From Gilvimarinus agarilyticus (lineage in GTDB: Bacteria; Pseudomonadota; Gammaproteobacteria; Pseudomonadales; Cellvibrionaceae), in assembly GCF_000832015.1 (NCBI RefSeq), contig NZ_JXCJ01000001.1, forward strand, positions 227,392-284,391: a stretch of DNA of 57,000 nt. The letters are read 5' to 3'. Of this stretch, positions 49,659 to 57,000 are shown piece by piece. The notes under the pieces are model-generated. The model had not been told where the DNA came from and did no database searches. It saw only the letters and a list, made by a program, of their open reading frames with translations. The position numbers and the translations under genes are program-made. Within the stretch, counting starts at the first letter, position 1. The number at the start of each line of letters is the position of its first letter.

Positions 49659-50852
49659 CTACAAACGCTCGGCCAACCGAGAGATAAGCTCGCGCGCTAA
49701 CTGCGCTTTACTTTGCTGCTCAAAGCGCGTCTCGCCCCGCCGGTCTATTAGGGTCACGGCATTGTCGTCGCTATTAAAGCCTATACCAGGGGCGCTGATA
49801 TCGTTGGCAATAATACAATCGACTTTTTTACGCGCCAATTTGGCCCGAGCATAGTCTAAAACCTGCTCGGACTCTGCGGCAAATGCCACGGTAAAAGGAG
49901 CCTGCCCCTGTGCCGCCACGGCGGCAATGATGTCGGGGTTTTTCACCAGTTCGAGGGTCATGGTATCGGCATCAGACTTTTTAAGCTTTTGCTCCGCTAC
50001 GGTAGCCGGACGAAAATCCGCCACCGCCGCCGCACCGATAAAAAGATCGGCTTTTGGGCTGAATTCAAGGCAAGCCTGGAGCATGTCATCGGCCGACACG
50101 ACATTCACTAGCTCGACCCGCTCGGGCGCTGCCAACTGGCAAGGCCCACTGATAAGTATGGTGCGCGCGCCGGCCTCGGCTGCGGCCGCCGCAAGTGCAT
50201 AGCCCATTTTGCCCGAGCTATAGTTACTTAAATAGCGCACCGGGTCGATGGCTTCGCGAGTGGGGCCGGCGGTGATCACCACAGTTTTACCGGTCAGCGC
50301 TTCGGTGCTAAACAAAAGTTCCAGATGCCCCGCCAGCTCGACAGGCTCAAGCATGCGCCCGGGGCCAAATTCACCGCAGGCCTGTTCACCACTGCCGGGG
50401 CCCAGCACGATAAAGTCACGCTGGCGCAGACGAGTCATATTGGCGACCGTGCTCGGTGCGTCCCACATGGCCTGATTCATGGCCGGGGCAATGGCAATAG
50501 GTGAACGCGTTGCCAAACATATAGTAGAGAGTAGATCATCGCCCATACCGCCACTCAAGCGCGCTAAGAAATCGGCGCTGGCCGGTGCGATGAGCGTTAA
50601 ATCCGCCCATCGCGCCAGCTCAATATGCCCCATGGCGGCCTCGGCCTCAGGGTCCAGCAAAGAGGTGTGCACTGGGTTACCCGATAGCGCCTGCAGCGTC
50701 AGCGGGGTTATAAACTCGCACGCGGCCATGGTCATTACCACCCGTACACTAGCGCCCGTGCGGCGCAGCTCACGTACTAGCTCGGCGGTTTTATAGGCCG
50801 CGATACCGCCGGTCACGCCGAGCAATATACGCTTGTTCTGTAGAGTGGACAT
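49659..50852 (-). CDS. coaBC: bifunctional CoaBC (phosphopantothenoylcysteine decarboxylase/synthase)
   Basis: This 397-residue enzyme carries out two steps of coenzyme A synthesis. The CoaC half has ILLGVTGGIAAYKTAELVRE, IAPAMNQAMW and the substrate cysteine in SGEQACGEFG; the CoaB half has PVRYLSNYSSGKMGYALAAA and KKVDCIIANDIS. I take the ATG ending at 50852, because GGAG stands six bases upstream; the frame is open 56 codons further. It is divergent from radC. Confidence 0.96.
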   Translation of the reverse strand: MSTLQNKRILLGVTGGIAAYKTAELVRELRRTGASVRVVMTMAACEFITPLTLQALSGNPVHTSLLDPEAEAAMGHIELARWADLTLIAPASADFLARLSGGMGDDLLSTICLATRSPIAIAPAMNQAMWDAPSTVANMTRLRQRDFIVLGPGSGEQACGEFGPGRMLEPVELAGHLELLFSTEALTGKTVVITAGPTREAIDPVRYLSNYSSGKMGYALAAAAAEAGARTILISGPCQLAAPERVELVNVVSADDMLQACLEFSPKADLFIGAAAVADFRPATVAEQKLKKSDADTMTLELVKNPDIIAAVAAQGQAPFTVAFAAESEQVLDYARAKLARKKVDCIIANDISAPGIGFNSDDNAVTLIDRRGETRFEQQSKAQLARELISRLAERL

Positions 50853-51024
50853 CCCAAACTCCATCGACCGGTAGGCTGTAGAAGGTATCAGTTTAGCGGG
50901 TCGATGCCGGTAAACTTGACCGCAAACGACAAAGATACCATTCTTGAGGGTAATTTCGTATATCGAGGCGCCAGGAAAGCGCCACCCGGCGCAACGCCGC
51001 AGCCAACGACAGGGAGTCAAAACG

Positions 51025-51699
51025 ATGGCAATTCACCAGTGGCCCGAACAGGAACGCCCACGTGAGAAGCTACTGCAACGTGGCCCTGCGAGCCTTTCCG
51101 ACGCCGAGCTGCTCGCTATTTTTTTACGCACTGGCTGCGCCGGCAAATCAGCGGTCGACCTTGCCCGCGAGTTATTGCAGGAATTTGGCGGCTTGCGACC
51201 ACTGCTGGAGGCACCCCAAGCGGCTTTTTGCCGTGGCCTTGGGCTGGGCTCCGCCAAATATGCCCAACTGCAGGCCGTACTCGAGATGGCCCGCCGCCAC
51301 CTCAGCGAAACCCTCACCACCGGCGACGCCCTGACCAGCCCCGAGCTGGTACGACGCTTTTTAGTGTCGCAGCTGCGCCACAGCCAGCGGGAGGTTTTTG
51401 CCCTGCTGATGCTCGATAACCAGCACCGGCTTATTCGCTACGAGCCTTTATTTTTTGGCACTCTCGACTCCGCCAGCGTTTACCCCCGCGAGGTAGTTAA
51501 GCTGGCGCTGGCCAATAACTGCGCCGCAGTTATATTGGCCCACAACCACCCCTCGGGAGTAGCCGAACCCAGCCAGGCCGACCGGCACATAACCGAGCGC
51601 TTAATTAAAGCCCTGGAATTGGTGGGAGTCAGGGTGTTGGATCATATGATCGTCGGCGATGGCGAGGTCAGCTCGTTTGCCGAACTGGGGCTGCTATAA
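51025..51699 (+). CDS. radC: RadC family JAMM protein
   Basis: This 224-residue protein has the helix-hairpin-helix N-terminus ([18 protein letters not shown]) and the JAMM metalloprotease-type motif [17 protein letters not shown] near residue 170. Despite the name its role in DNA repair is not settled. I take the ATG at 51025, preceded by AGGGAG at eight bases. It lies ahead of rpmB. Confidence 0.95.
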   Translation: MAIHQWPEQERPREKLLQRGPASLSDAELLAIFLRTGCAGKSAVDLARELLQEFGGLRPLLEAPQAAFCRGLGLGSAKYAQLQAVLEMARRHLSETLTTGDALTSPELVRRFLVSQLRHSQREVFALLMLDNQHRLIRYEPLFFGTLDSASVYPREVVKLALANNCAAVILAHNHPSGVAEPSQADRHITERLIKALELVGVRVLDHMIVGDGEVSSFAELGLL

Positions 51700-52031
51700 C
51701 CTAAGTGGCATCGCCCAATTTACGTCAGATAAGAGACGAATTCGGCCGATTGGTTAAAATTTCGCACTTTTCTGATCAAAAAAGCAACTAGGCGTTGATA
51801 TTGGGGGGCGCTTTTGGTATAAAACGCGGCTCTTTGCGGCCGGGTTGTTCGGCTGACCCTAAATATCGGGATTGTGCCGGTGCCGTCACAGGTAAATGGC
51901 GCATCAAACAACCCGCACAGGCTAGCCGCGATTGGATAAAACAGGCTGCTCAATGAATTCTGCTCTGGGCTGCTGTCGGCCTGTTGAAGGCAAGCAGCTC
52001 GGCGCGATTAATCAGGTTAAGAGGCAAAACA

Positions 52032-52268
52032 ATGTCTAAGGTATGTCAGGTTACCGGCAAGCGTCCCGTAACCGGAAACAATGTTTCTCACGCAAAGAAC
52101 CACACCAAGCGTCGTTTTTTGCCAAACTTGCACTCACACCGTTTCTGGGTTGAAGCAGAAAAGCGCTTCGTGAAACTGCGTGTTTCTGCAAAAGGTATGC
52201 GAGTGATCGACAAGCGTGGTATCGAGTCAGTATTGGCCGAGCTGCGTGCTCGCGGTGAAAAAATCTAA
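52032..52268 (+). CDS. rpmB: 50S ribosomal protein L28
   Basis: This 78-residue protein begins [20 protein letters not shown] and contains [14 protein letters not shown], typical of L28. The start is at 52032, since L28 begins MSKVCQVTG and GAGG lies upstream. It is followed by rpmG after 15 bases. Confidence 0.98.
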   Translation: MSKVCQVTGKRPVTGNNVSHAKNHTKRRFLPNLHSHRFWVEAEKRFVKLRVSAKGMRVIDKRGIESVLAELRARGEKI

Positions 52269-52283
52269 TTTAGGAGATATATC

Positions 52284-52439
52284 ATGCGCGAGAAGATTCG
52301 TCTGAATTCGTCTGCAGGTACTGGTCACTTTTACACGACCGACAAGAACAAACGCACCATGCCCGAAAAAATGGAGATCAAAAAATACGATCCCGTTGTT
52401 CGCAAGCACGTGATGTACAAAGAAGGCAAAATCAAGTAA
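52284..52439 (+). CDS. rpmG: 50S ribosomal protein L33
   Basis: This 51-residue protein reads [20 protein letters not shown] and ends [13 protein letters not shown], the L33 pattern, without the zinc cysteines. A TAGGAGA site stands ahead of the ATG. It forms the usual rpmB-rpmG pair and ends at a terminator. Confidence 0.98.
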   Translation: MREKIRLNSSAGTGHFYTTDKNKRTMPEKMEIKKYDPVVRKHVMYKEGKIK

Positions 52440-52458
52440 TTCGATTTTACCTTTGCAC

Positions 52459-52494
52459 AAAAAAGCCCGGCCAGCGATGGTCGGGCTTTTTTTG
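52459..52494 (+). terminator. intrinsic terminator of rpmB-rpmG
   Basis: AAAAAAGCCCGGCC pairs with GGTCGGGCTTTTTT around AGCGAT, with one G-T pair. The T-run follows on the plus strand. Confidence 0.93.
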
Positions 52495-52513
52495 TACTTA
52501 AAGTCTGAGGTCG

Positions 52514-52562
52514 GACGTCTGTCGTCTGAAGCGGGCACTTTTCCCGTCAGACCCCAGACGTC
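52514..52562. repeat. structured inverted repeat between rpmG and rpiA
   Basis: Outer arms GACGTCTG and CAGACGTC (52514-52521, 52555-52562) enclose inner arms TCTGA/TCAGA and CGGG/CCCG. The neighbouring bases repeat GTCTGA several times. No T-run is present, so it looks like a dispersed palindromic repeat rather than a terminator of the converging rpiA gene. Confidence 0.5.
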
Positions 52563-52575
52563 AATCATCCGGCTA

Positions 52576-53250
52576 TTATTTCGGATATATCGTCTCTACC
52601 CCTTCCGCGCGCCCCAGCAGCAGCACATCGGCACCGCGCTGAGCGAACAAGCCGCTCGCTACCACGCCGGTTATCTGATTAATGGTGGTCTCCAGCGCTT
52701 TCGGGTCAACGATCGACAGCTGGTGCACATCGAGAATGACGTTACCATTGTCGGTGACCACACCCTCGCGGTATACCGGGTTACCGCCAAGCTTAACCAA
52801 CTCGCGGGCCACATAAGAGCGCGCCATAGGAATCACCTCGACCGGCAGCGGAAACTCGCCCAGCACATCCACCCACTTGCTGCCATCGGCAATACAGACA
52901 AACTCTCGGGCTACCGCCGCGACGATTTTCTCCCGTGTTAAAGCCGCGCCGCCACCTTTAATTAGCGCCAGTTGGGCGTTCGACTCGTCGGCGCCGTCGA
53001 CGTAAGCGACCAACTCACTCACGCTGTTTAAATCCAGCACTTCGATGCCCAGCGTCTCAAGCCGCTTAGCCGAGGCATCGGAGCTCGCCACCGCGCCGGC
53101 AAAGTCATCTTTAAGTTCGCCCAGCATGTCGATAAAAAAGTTAGCCGTCGAGCCGGTGCCCACGCCTAAAATGCTATCGGCTTGCAGCTTGGGGGAAATG
53201 TACTCAATGGCCGCGCGGGCCACTGCTTGCTTGAGTTGATCTTGGTTCAT
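52576..53250 (-). CDS. rpiA: ribose-5-phosphate isomerase A
   Basis: This 224-residue enzyme interconverts ribose and ribulose 5-phosphate. The [13 protein letters not shown] phosphate loop at about 29-41, YVDGADESN and [11 protein letters not shown] are typical. It is divergent from ilvA, a pairing also seen in Pseudomonas. Confidence 0.97.
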   Translation of the reverse strand: MNQDQLKQAVARAAIEYISPKLQADSILGVGTGSTANFFIDMLGELKDDFAGAVASSDASAKRLETLGIEVLDLNSVSELVAYVDGADESNAQLALIKGGGAALTREKIVAAVAREFVCIADGSKWVDVLGEFPLPVEVIPMARSYVARELVKLGGNPVYREGVVTDNGNVILDVHQLSIVDPKALETTINQITGVVASGLFAQRGADVLLLGRAEGVETIYPK

Positions 53251-53447
53251 GACAGCCTCGCGAGTGTGTATCGACGGGCGTATTATACGGGCTTTAACTT
53301 GGCTATTTCACGCTAATTCAGCCGTTGCCAGCGCTCGGCGGAGGTAGATTCGCCCACGCCTGGGTGACGGCGGATGTCAGCCACGGTTAAATTGTTTATG
53401 ATGGGCGGCTTTCCACCCACTTGCTGCAACCCAACATAGACTTAGCC

Positions 53448-54962
53448 ATGCCGGACTCTTACATAAAACGCATTCTTAATGCTCGCATTTACGATCTCGC
53501 GGTCGAGACGCCGCTGGAGCAGGCGCGCCTGTTATCACAACGCACCGATAACAACGTGTTGCTCAAGCGCGAAGATCTGCAGCCAGTGTTCTCGTTTAAA
53601 ATTCGCGGCGCCTACAATAAGCTGCTGCAGCTAACCGACGAAGAGCGCAAGCGCGGCGTTATTGCCGCCTCCGCGGGCAACCACGCGCAAGGGCTGGCAC
53701 TGGGCGCGCAACACCTGGGCGTAAAAGCCACGATCGTGATGCCGCGCACGACTCCGGCTATTAAAGTAGATGCCGTACGCGCCCGAGGCGCCAAGGTCGT
53801 GCTGCACGGCGATAATTTTGACGAGGCCTCCAAGCACTCGCAAAAATTGGTTGAAGAAAAAAACCTCACCTATATTCACCCGTTTGACGACGCCGATGTG
53901 ATTGCCGGGCAAGGAACCGTGGCCATGGAGATTTTGCGCCAGTACCCGAAACACATAGACGCGATTTTTGTTCCGGTAGGCGGCGGCGGCCTGGGTGCTG
54001 GGGTCGCGGCTTACGTAAAATACGTGCGCCCAGATGTTAAAGTCTTTGCCGTCGAGTCGGCCGAGTCGGCCTGCCTCGCGGCCGCGCTCGAGAGCGGTCG
54101 CCGGGTAAAACTGCCGCAGGTGGGTATTTTTGCCGACGGCGTGGCCGTGGCACAAATCGGCAAAGAGACCTTTCGCGTTCTAAAAGAAACCATCGACGGC
54201 GTAATTACCGTTAATACCGACGAGATTTGCGCCGGCATTAAAGACATCTTCGAAGACACCCGCTCAATTGCCGAGCCCGCAGGCGGCGTGAGCGTGGCCG
54301 GCCTTAAAAAATACGTCGCAGAGAACAACATCAGCGGGCAAACTCTGGTGGCTATCGACAGCGGTGCCAACATCAACTTTGATCGCCTGCGCTATATCTC
54401 CGAGCGCACCGAAATTGGCGAAAAACGCGAAGCCATTTTGGCAGTGACCATCCCCGAGCGCCCCGGCGCCTACAAAGATTTTTGCCGCGCCCTGGGGCGA
54501 CGCAACATCACCGAGTTTAACTACCGCTTTGCCGACTCCGACCAGGCACGTATTTTTGTCGGTATTCAAGTAGGCACCGACCCAAGCGATCGAGAAGAGT
54601 TAGTGAGTGATCTGCGGGCAAAAGGCTACGATCTTGTGGACATGACCGACAACGAAATGGCCAAGCTGCACATTCGTTACATGGTTGGCGGCCACGCGAT
54701 GCAAGTGTCGGAAGAGATGGTGTTTCGCTTCGAGTTCCCCGAGCGCCCCGGCGCCCTGCTGACCTTTTTAACCGAAGTGGCCGGGCGCTGGAATATCTCG
54801 CTGTTTCACTACCGCAATCACGGCTCTGCTTACGGCCGTGTATTGGTCGGCATGCAAGTGCCCGAGGCCGAGCGCGCGCAAGTGAAAAAGTTTTTGGCCG
54901 AGATTAACTATCCGTTTTGGGATGAGACAGATAACGAAGCGTATCAGTACTTTTTGGCTTGA
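53448..54962 (+). CDS. ilvA: threonine ammonia-lyase, biosynthetic
   Basis: This 504-residue enzyme turns threonine into 2-oxobutanoate for isoleucine synthesis. The PLP lysine is in FSFKIRGAYNK near residue 55, the glycine loop is VGGGGLGAG, and two ACT-like regulatory domains follow (IPERPGAYKDFCRALGRRN and FPERPGALLTFLTEVAG), which carry isoleucine feedback. I chose the ATG at 53448, since the family starts with a short stretch before YIKRILNARIYD. An upstream TTG would add nine residues. No strong ribosome-binding site is visible at either. Confidence 0.95.
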   Translation: MPDSYIKRILNARIYDLAVETPLEQARLLSQRTDNNVLLKREDLQPVFSFKIRGAYNKLLQLTDEERKRGVIAASAGNHAQGLALGAQHLGVKATIVMPRTTPAIKVDAVRARGAKVVLHGDNFDEASKHSQKLVEEKNLTYIHPFDDADVIAGQGTVAMEILRQYPKHIDAIFVPVGGGGLGAGVAAYVKYVRPDVKVFAVESAESACLAAALESGRRVKLPQVGIFADGVAVAQIGKETFRVLKETIDGVITVNTDEICAGIKDIFEDTRSIAEPAGGVSVAGLKKYVAENNISGQTLVAIDSGANINFDRLRYISERTEIGEKREAILAVTIPERPGAYKDFCRALGRRNITEFNYRFADSDQARIFVGIQVGTDPSDREELVSDLRAKGYDLVDMTDNEMAKLHIRYMVGGHAMQVSEEMVFRFEFPERPGALLTFLTEVAGRWNISLFHYRNHGSAYGRVLVGMQVPEAERAQVKKFLAEINYPFWDETDNEAYQYFLA

Positions 54963-54964
54963 TC

Positions 54965-54999
54965 GGGTTACGGGTTACGGGTTACGGGTTACGGGTTAC
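54965..54999. repeat. (GGGTTAC)5 tandem heptamer
   Basis: Five exact, adjacent copies of GGGTTAC begin two bases after the ilvA stop codon. The array lies outside the coding frame. Confidence 0.95.
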
Positions 55000-55009
55000 G
55001 AATAAATTG

Positions 55010-55044
55010 TAGCGCTCCGTCCCCCCCCACACTACGGAGCACTA
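55010..55044. repeat. inverted repeat with C8 loop
   Basis: TAGCGCTCCGT and ACGGAGCACTA pair with one mismatch and enclose eight C residues. It could be the ilvA terminator, although a T-run is missing. Confidence 0.45.
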
Positions 55045-55240
55045 AGCCCCTGCAGTCAACCGAACGTAGGCCTATTTTAGGGGGTAAGCATGGATGCGTG
55101 CGCAAGTATCGTCAGGACAGGGAGAAGTTGAATGCAGTAGGCAGAGAGGCCGGCCTGGGCTGCGCCCTGTCGATACGGCCCGCCAAAATAGGCTGGAGTG
55201 AGAGAATCCGAAGGGCTGAGATGCCGGGGTGCGCTTTTTC

Positions 55241-55271
55241 GTCCCTTTTTCGTCGCATTACAAAAAGGGAC
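55241..55271. repeat. 10-bp perfect inverted repeat
   Basis: GTCCCTTTTT (55241-55250) and AAAAAGGGAC (55262-55271) pair around an 11-base loop. The surrounding sequence resembles small dispersed repeats in related genomes, but I can only infer this from memory. Confidence 0.45.
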
Positions 55272-55374
55272 TCGCCCGCCCGGCGACTGAGGGCAAACAA
55301 GCTGAAGGCTGCTCCATCAGCATATCGTCTGACACCCACCCCCGAAAAACGCGACAGTGATGCGAAACGCCCCG

Positions 55375-55977
55375 TCACCGAATCGCAATATACTCCCGCT
55401 CGGTGGCAATACCGTCGAGCGGCACATCCCAGCTGGCAAGCTCTAGCGCATCCACCTCTTGGCAACTGTGCGCCACCCCCACTAAACGCGGACGCTTAAA
55501 ACCCTTAGCGCGGCGCTTGGCGGCAAAGGTGGTGTCATAAAAGCCACCGCCCATACCCAACCGTCCGCCTGTGCGATCAAACCCCACCAGCGGCAGTAAA
55601 ACGACATCTAAATGACGGTTGTTGAGCGGCGCCCGCACCGGGCCGACGGGCTCGGGAATACCAAAACGGTTCGGCGCAAAACGGGTGCGGAGAGCAAAAG
55701 GGGTAAACCACAGGCGGCGCTTTAGCCACGGGTGGAGCACAGGTAAGTAGCAACGCTTATGATGTTGCCATGCGCGGGCCGCCACCGGGCGCGGGTCTAT
55801 CTCACCGTCACTGGGCCAATACAGAGCAATTCGCTTAGCGCTATTAAACCAGGGCTGTAATTGTAGTTGGCGCAGTAAGCCCGCACTGGCTTTAGCTTGG
55901 GCTGCAGGCGATAGAGCGCGACGGCGTGCACGCAGTAGTCGGCGCAGCTCACGGCGGTTGCCGGTGGTGGCAGACAT
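55375..55977 (-). CDS. ygfA: 5-formyltetrahydrofolate cyclo-ligase
   Basis: This 200-residue enzyme (YgfA/5-FCL) converts 5-formyl- to 5,10-methenyltetrahydrofolate with ATP. RRELRRLLRARRRAL at the start, YWPSDGEIDPRP and the GGRLGMGGGFYDTTF nucleotide loop are typical. I prefer the ATG ending at 55977, where the family's basic N-terminal helix begins; a TTG at 56022 or an ATG at 56016 would add up to 15 residues. It follows 6S RNA, as in most gammaproteobacteria, and is probably read from the same transcript. Confidence 0.94.
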   Translation of the reverse strand: MSATTGNRRELRRLLRARRRALSPAAQAKASAGLLRQLQLQPWFNSAKRIALYWPSDGEIDPRPVAARAWQHHKRCYLPVLHPWLKRRLWFTPFALRTRFAPNRFGIPEPVGPVRAPLNNRHLDVVLLPLVGFDRTGGRLGMGGGFYDTTFAAKRRAKGFKRPRLVGVAHSCQEVDALELASWDVPLDGIATEREYIAIR

Positions 55978-56030
55978 TACGGGAGCGTCAGGTGCAGAAA
56001 AATGGATGCGGGTCATAGGCAAGAAATTAA

Positions 56031-56205
56031 AAACCCCAAGATGCCGCTGTCAAGTTGGCCTTGAACCCTAGAGTTCAAGGGGTGGCGCCTGCGATGTTAT
56101 TAGGCTTTCCGTCGTGCGGACATGCTCACAAACACCGGCGAGGCACTACCTGGTACAGCAGTATCGGCTCAAGGACTTAGTCGACTGGCGCACATCCCAG
56201 GGTGT
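56031..56205 (-). ncRNA. ssrS: 6S RNA
   Basis: The minus strand matches 6S RNA: GTCCTTGAGCCGATACTG near the 5' end, GTGAGCATGTCCG in the middle and CCTTGAACTCTAGGGTTCAAGG near the 3' end (quoted by its halves CCTTGAACTC and GGGTTCAAGG). The ends pair: ACCCTGGGATGT with GGCATCTTGGGGT. 6S RNA mimics an open promoter and sequesters sigma-70 RNA polymerase in stationary phase. The 5' end is placed from the TATAAT box; both ends are uncertain by a few bases. The location between zapA and ygfA is the conserved one. Confidence 0.92.
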
Positions 56206-56211
56206 GTATTT

Positions 56212-56217
56212 ATTATA
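56212..56217 (-). promoter_or_regulatory. -10 box of ssrS
   Basis: A perfect TATAAT on the minus strand lies seven bases before the predicted 6S RNA 5' end. The -35 element is weak. Confidence 0.6.
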
Positions 56218-56266
56218 ACGCACATTAGGGGTACAACCCAAAGACTTCTGCCGCCAGCAATACCTG

Positions 56267-56432
56267 GCAGGCTGTTGTAAAACCCCTTGGATGCTCCGCG
56301 TGCAGCCGCTGTGCACTGTCTCGACGGACAGGGTGGCTCTCTTTGCTAGAGACAAGCGCGGCAGATGTGCGCTTCAGACCTCGCCCTACGGGGCTTCCAG
56401 GCTGGGTACGTAAGGGGTTTTCAACAGCCTGC
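56267..56432. mobile_element. MITE-like element with about 21-bp terminal inverted repeats
   Basis: The left end (56267-56288) begins GCAGGCTGTTG and continues TAAAACCCCTT; the right end (56412-56432) is AAGGGGTTTT followed by CAACAGCCTGC. Apart from one extra T in the left copy they are perfect inverted repeats. The 166-bp unit encodes no protein and starts at the last base of the zapA stop codon, between zapA and ssrS. No clear target duplication is visible. It may be mobilised by a transposase elsewhere and may supply a terminator for zapA. Confidence 0.7.
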
Positions 56433-56734
56433 TAGTGTTTATCAGAGAGCTGATCCAGCTGCGCTTCGATTTTATCTTGCATACGATCGAGAGCCGCCTG
56501 ATTAACCCCCGTGCTATCGCTTGCCTGCTGCGCCAACAGCAGCTCGTGGCTAAGGTTAAGCGCCGCCATCACGGCGATTCGCTCGAGGCCAACCACCCCG
56601 CCGGCGCTTTTAATCATACGCATGCGCTCATCCAGTACCTGGGCCGATTGCACCAGCGCCACACGCTCTTCGGCCGGGCAGGCCACTTGATAGTCTTTAT
56701 CGAGAATTTTTACACTGACGGTTTCGTTACTCAC
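56432..56734 (-). CDS. zapA: cell division protein ZapA
   Basis: This 100-residue protein has the ZapA domain: VKILDKDYQVACPAEERVAL, then LDERMRMIKSAGGVVGLERI and AALNLSHELL, with a C-terminal coiled coil. It bundles FtsZ filaments at mid-cell. The stop codon abuts the inverted-repeat element, and the TIGR02449 gene lies 50 bases upstream. Confidence 0.95.
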   Translation of the reverse strand: MSNETVSVKILDKDYQVACPAEERVALVQSAQVLDERMRMIKSAGGVVGLERIAVMAALNLSHELLLAQQASDSTGVNQAALDRMQDKIEAQLDQLSDKH

Positions 56735-56784
56735 CGGAATTACCTCTCACTGCGATCACCGTGACGCACTAGTAGCGCGACCCG

Positions 56785-56991
56785 CTACTGCGCCTCCAGG
56801 CTTTTTAGCCGGGTGATCATGGCTTCGACGCGGGTGCGCGCCAGCTCGTTTTTCTCTACCAGACGCACGCGCTCTTGCTGCCACTCGCTTTCGCGCGTTT
56901 TGAGGGCAGTGTTTTCCTGCTGCAGGCGACTGCACTGGCGAAGCAGTTCATCCAGCTTAGCTTCCAGGGTAAATAATAGATCTTCAGACAT
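56785..56991 (-). CDS. TIGR02449 family coiled-coil protein (ZapB-like)
   Basis: This 68-residue protein is a single coiled coil (LEAKLDELLRQCSRLQQENT, then KTRESEWQQERVRLVEKNEL). It belongs to the TIGR02449 group found next to zapA in Pseudomonas relatives and resembles ZapB in size and character. A division role is likely but not shown. It is complete, ending nine bases before the window edge. Confidence 0.85.
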   Translation of the reverse strand: MSEDLLFTLEAKLDELLRQCSRLQQENTALKTRESEWQQERVRLVEKNELARTRVEAMITRLKSLEAQ

Positions 56992-57000
56992 AGCGGCAGG

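Larger units (their letters stand above)
54963..55374. other. repeat-bearing gap between ilvA and ygfA
   Basis: About 410 bases without a supported gene. They contain a heptamer array (54965-54999), a stem with a run of eight C residues (55010-55044) and a 10-bp inverted repeat (55241-55271). Open frames here are shadows of the ygfA end. Confidence 0.5.

Noticed and set aside
54965-54999. GGGTTAC array as a CRISPR or origin repeat.
   Set aside because: The units are seven bases long and directly adjacent, without spacers, cas genes or DnaA boxes.
55098-55499. 133-codon frame upstream of and overlapping ygfA on the plus strand.
   Set aside because: Half of it is antisense to ygfA, and the rest contains inverted repeats; no domain is recognisable.

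Overview
The window is a gammaproteobacterial chromosome segment, most likely from a marine or polysaccharide-degrading member of the Cellvibrionales (Saccharophagus/Teredinibacter/Simiduia type). The evidence is the Pseudomonas-like housekeeping backbone spoT-rpoZ-gmk ... yicC-rph-crc-pyrE ... argB-algC-coaBC-radC-rpmB-rpmG, then rpiA, ilvA, ygfA, ssrS (6S RNA) and zapA. This is combined with a TonB receptor/tryptophan-halogenase locus and a catalytic-residue-depleted Crc protein. The taxon is inferred from gene content and order, not from a search.

Region by region. 0.4-12.8 kb: a leftward operon-like run of TonB-dependent receptor, SapC-like protein, cupin, two flavin-dependent halogenase-family proteins, a DUF6445-like oxygenase, a second cupin and a membrane-anchored AraC regulator, with a second AraC paralogue converging on its end. 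The receptor promoter carries three related half-sites (GTCYCRCTTTG). 13.2-18.3 kb: GlsB-like and DUF3300 proteins, then spoT, rpoZ and gmk. 18.3-41.2 kb: about 23 kb of accessory genes lying between gmk and yicC, which are adjacent in Pseudomonas. This part holds an LpxO-like hydroxylase; a GH20 hexosaminidase and D-amino-acid catabolic cluster (DSD1-like PLP enzyme, RpiR regulator, D-aminoacylase, RidA, sodium symporter); a class II Fic protein with a palindromic upstream site; a LysR-linked redox trio; a guanidine-responsive operon; and a C-protein-controlled nuclease-helicase cassette. 41.2-57 kb: housekeeping genes, with 6S RNA and a small MITE-like element after zapA.

The two strongest discoveries are adjacent. 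(1) At 35.4-38.8 kb, a sigma-54-type promoter is followed by a mini-ykkC (guanidine-II) riboswitch with two perfect ACGA-loop hairpins. These precede a 2-oxoglutarate/Fe(II) oxygenase, an unrecognised 324-residue protein and a periplasmic binding protein of the ykkC-associated urea/guanidine-type family. The gene content suggests a nitrogen-regulated guanidine or guanidino-compound pathway built on an oxygenase rather than on the usual carboxylase or exporter. (2) At 38.8-41.1 kb, an XRE regulator sits behind two tandem C-boxes of the kind used by restriction-modification controller proteins. Its partner gene is not a methylase or a restriction enzyme: it is a PD-(D/E)XK nuclease fused to a Schlafen-group-3-type helicase. 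It looks like a stand-alone defence module under C-protein timing, and its start region is framed by a perfect 11-bp inverted repeat.

No tRNA, rRNA, CRISPR array, integrase or intact insertion sequence was seen.
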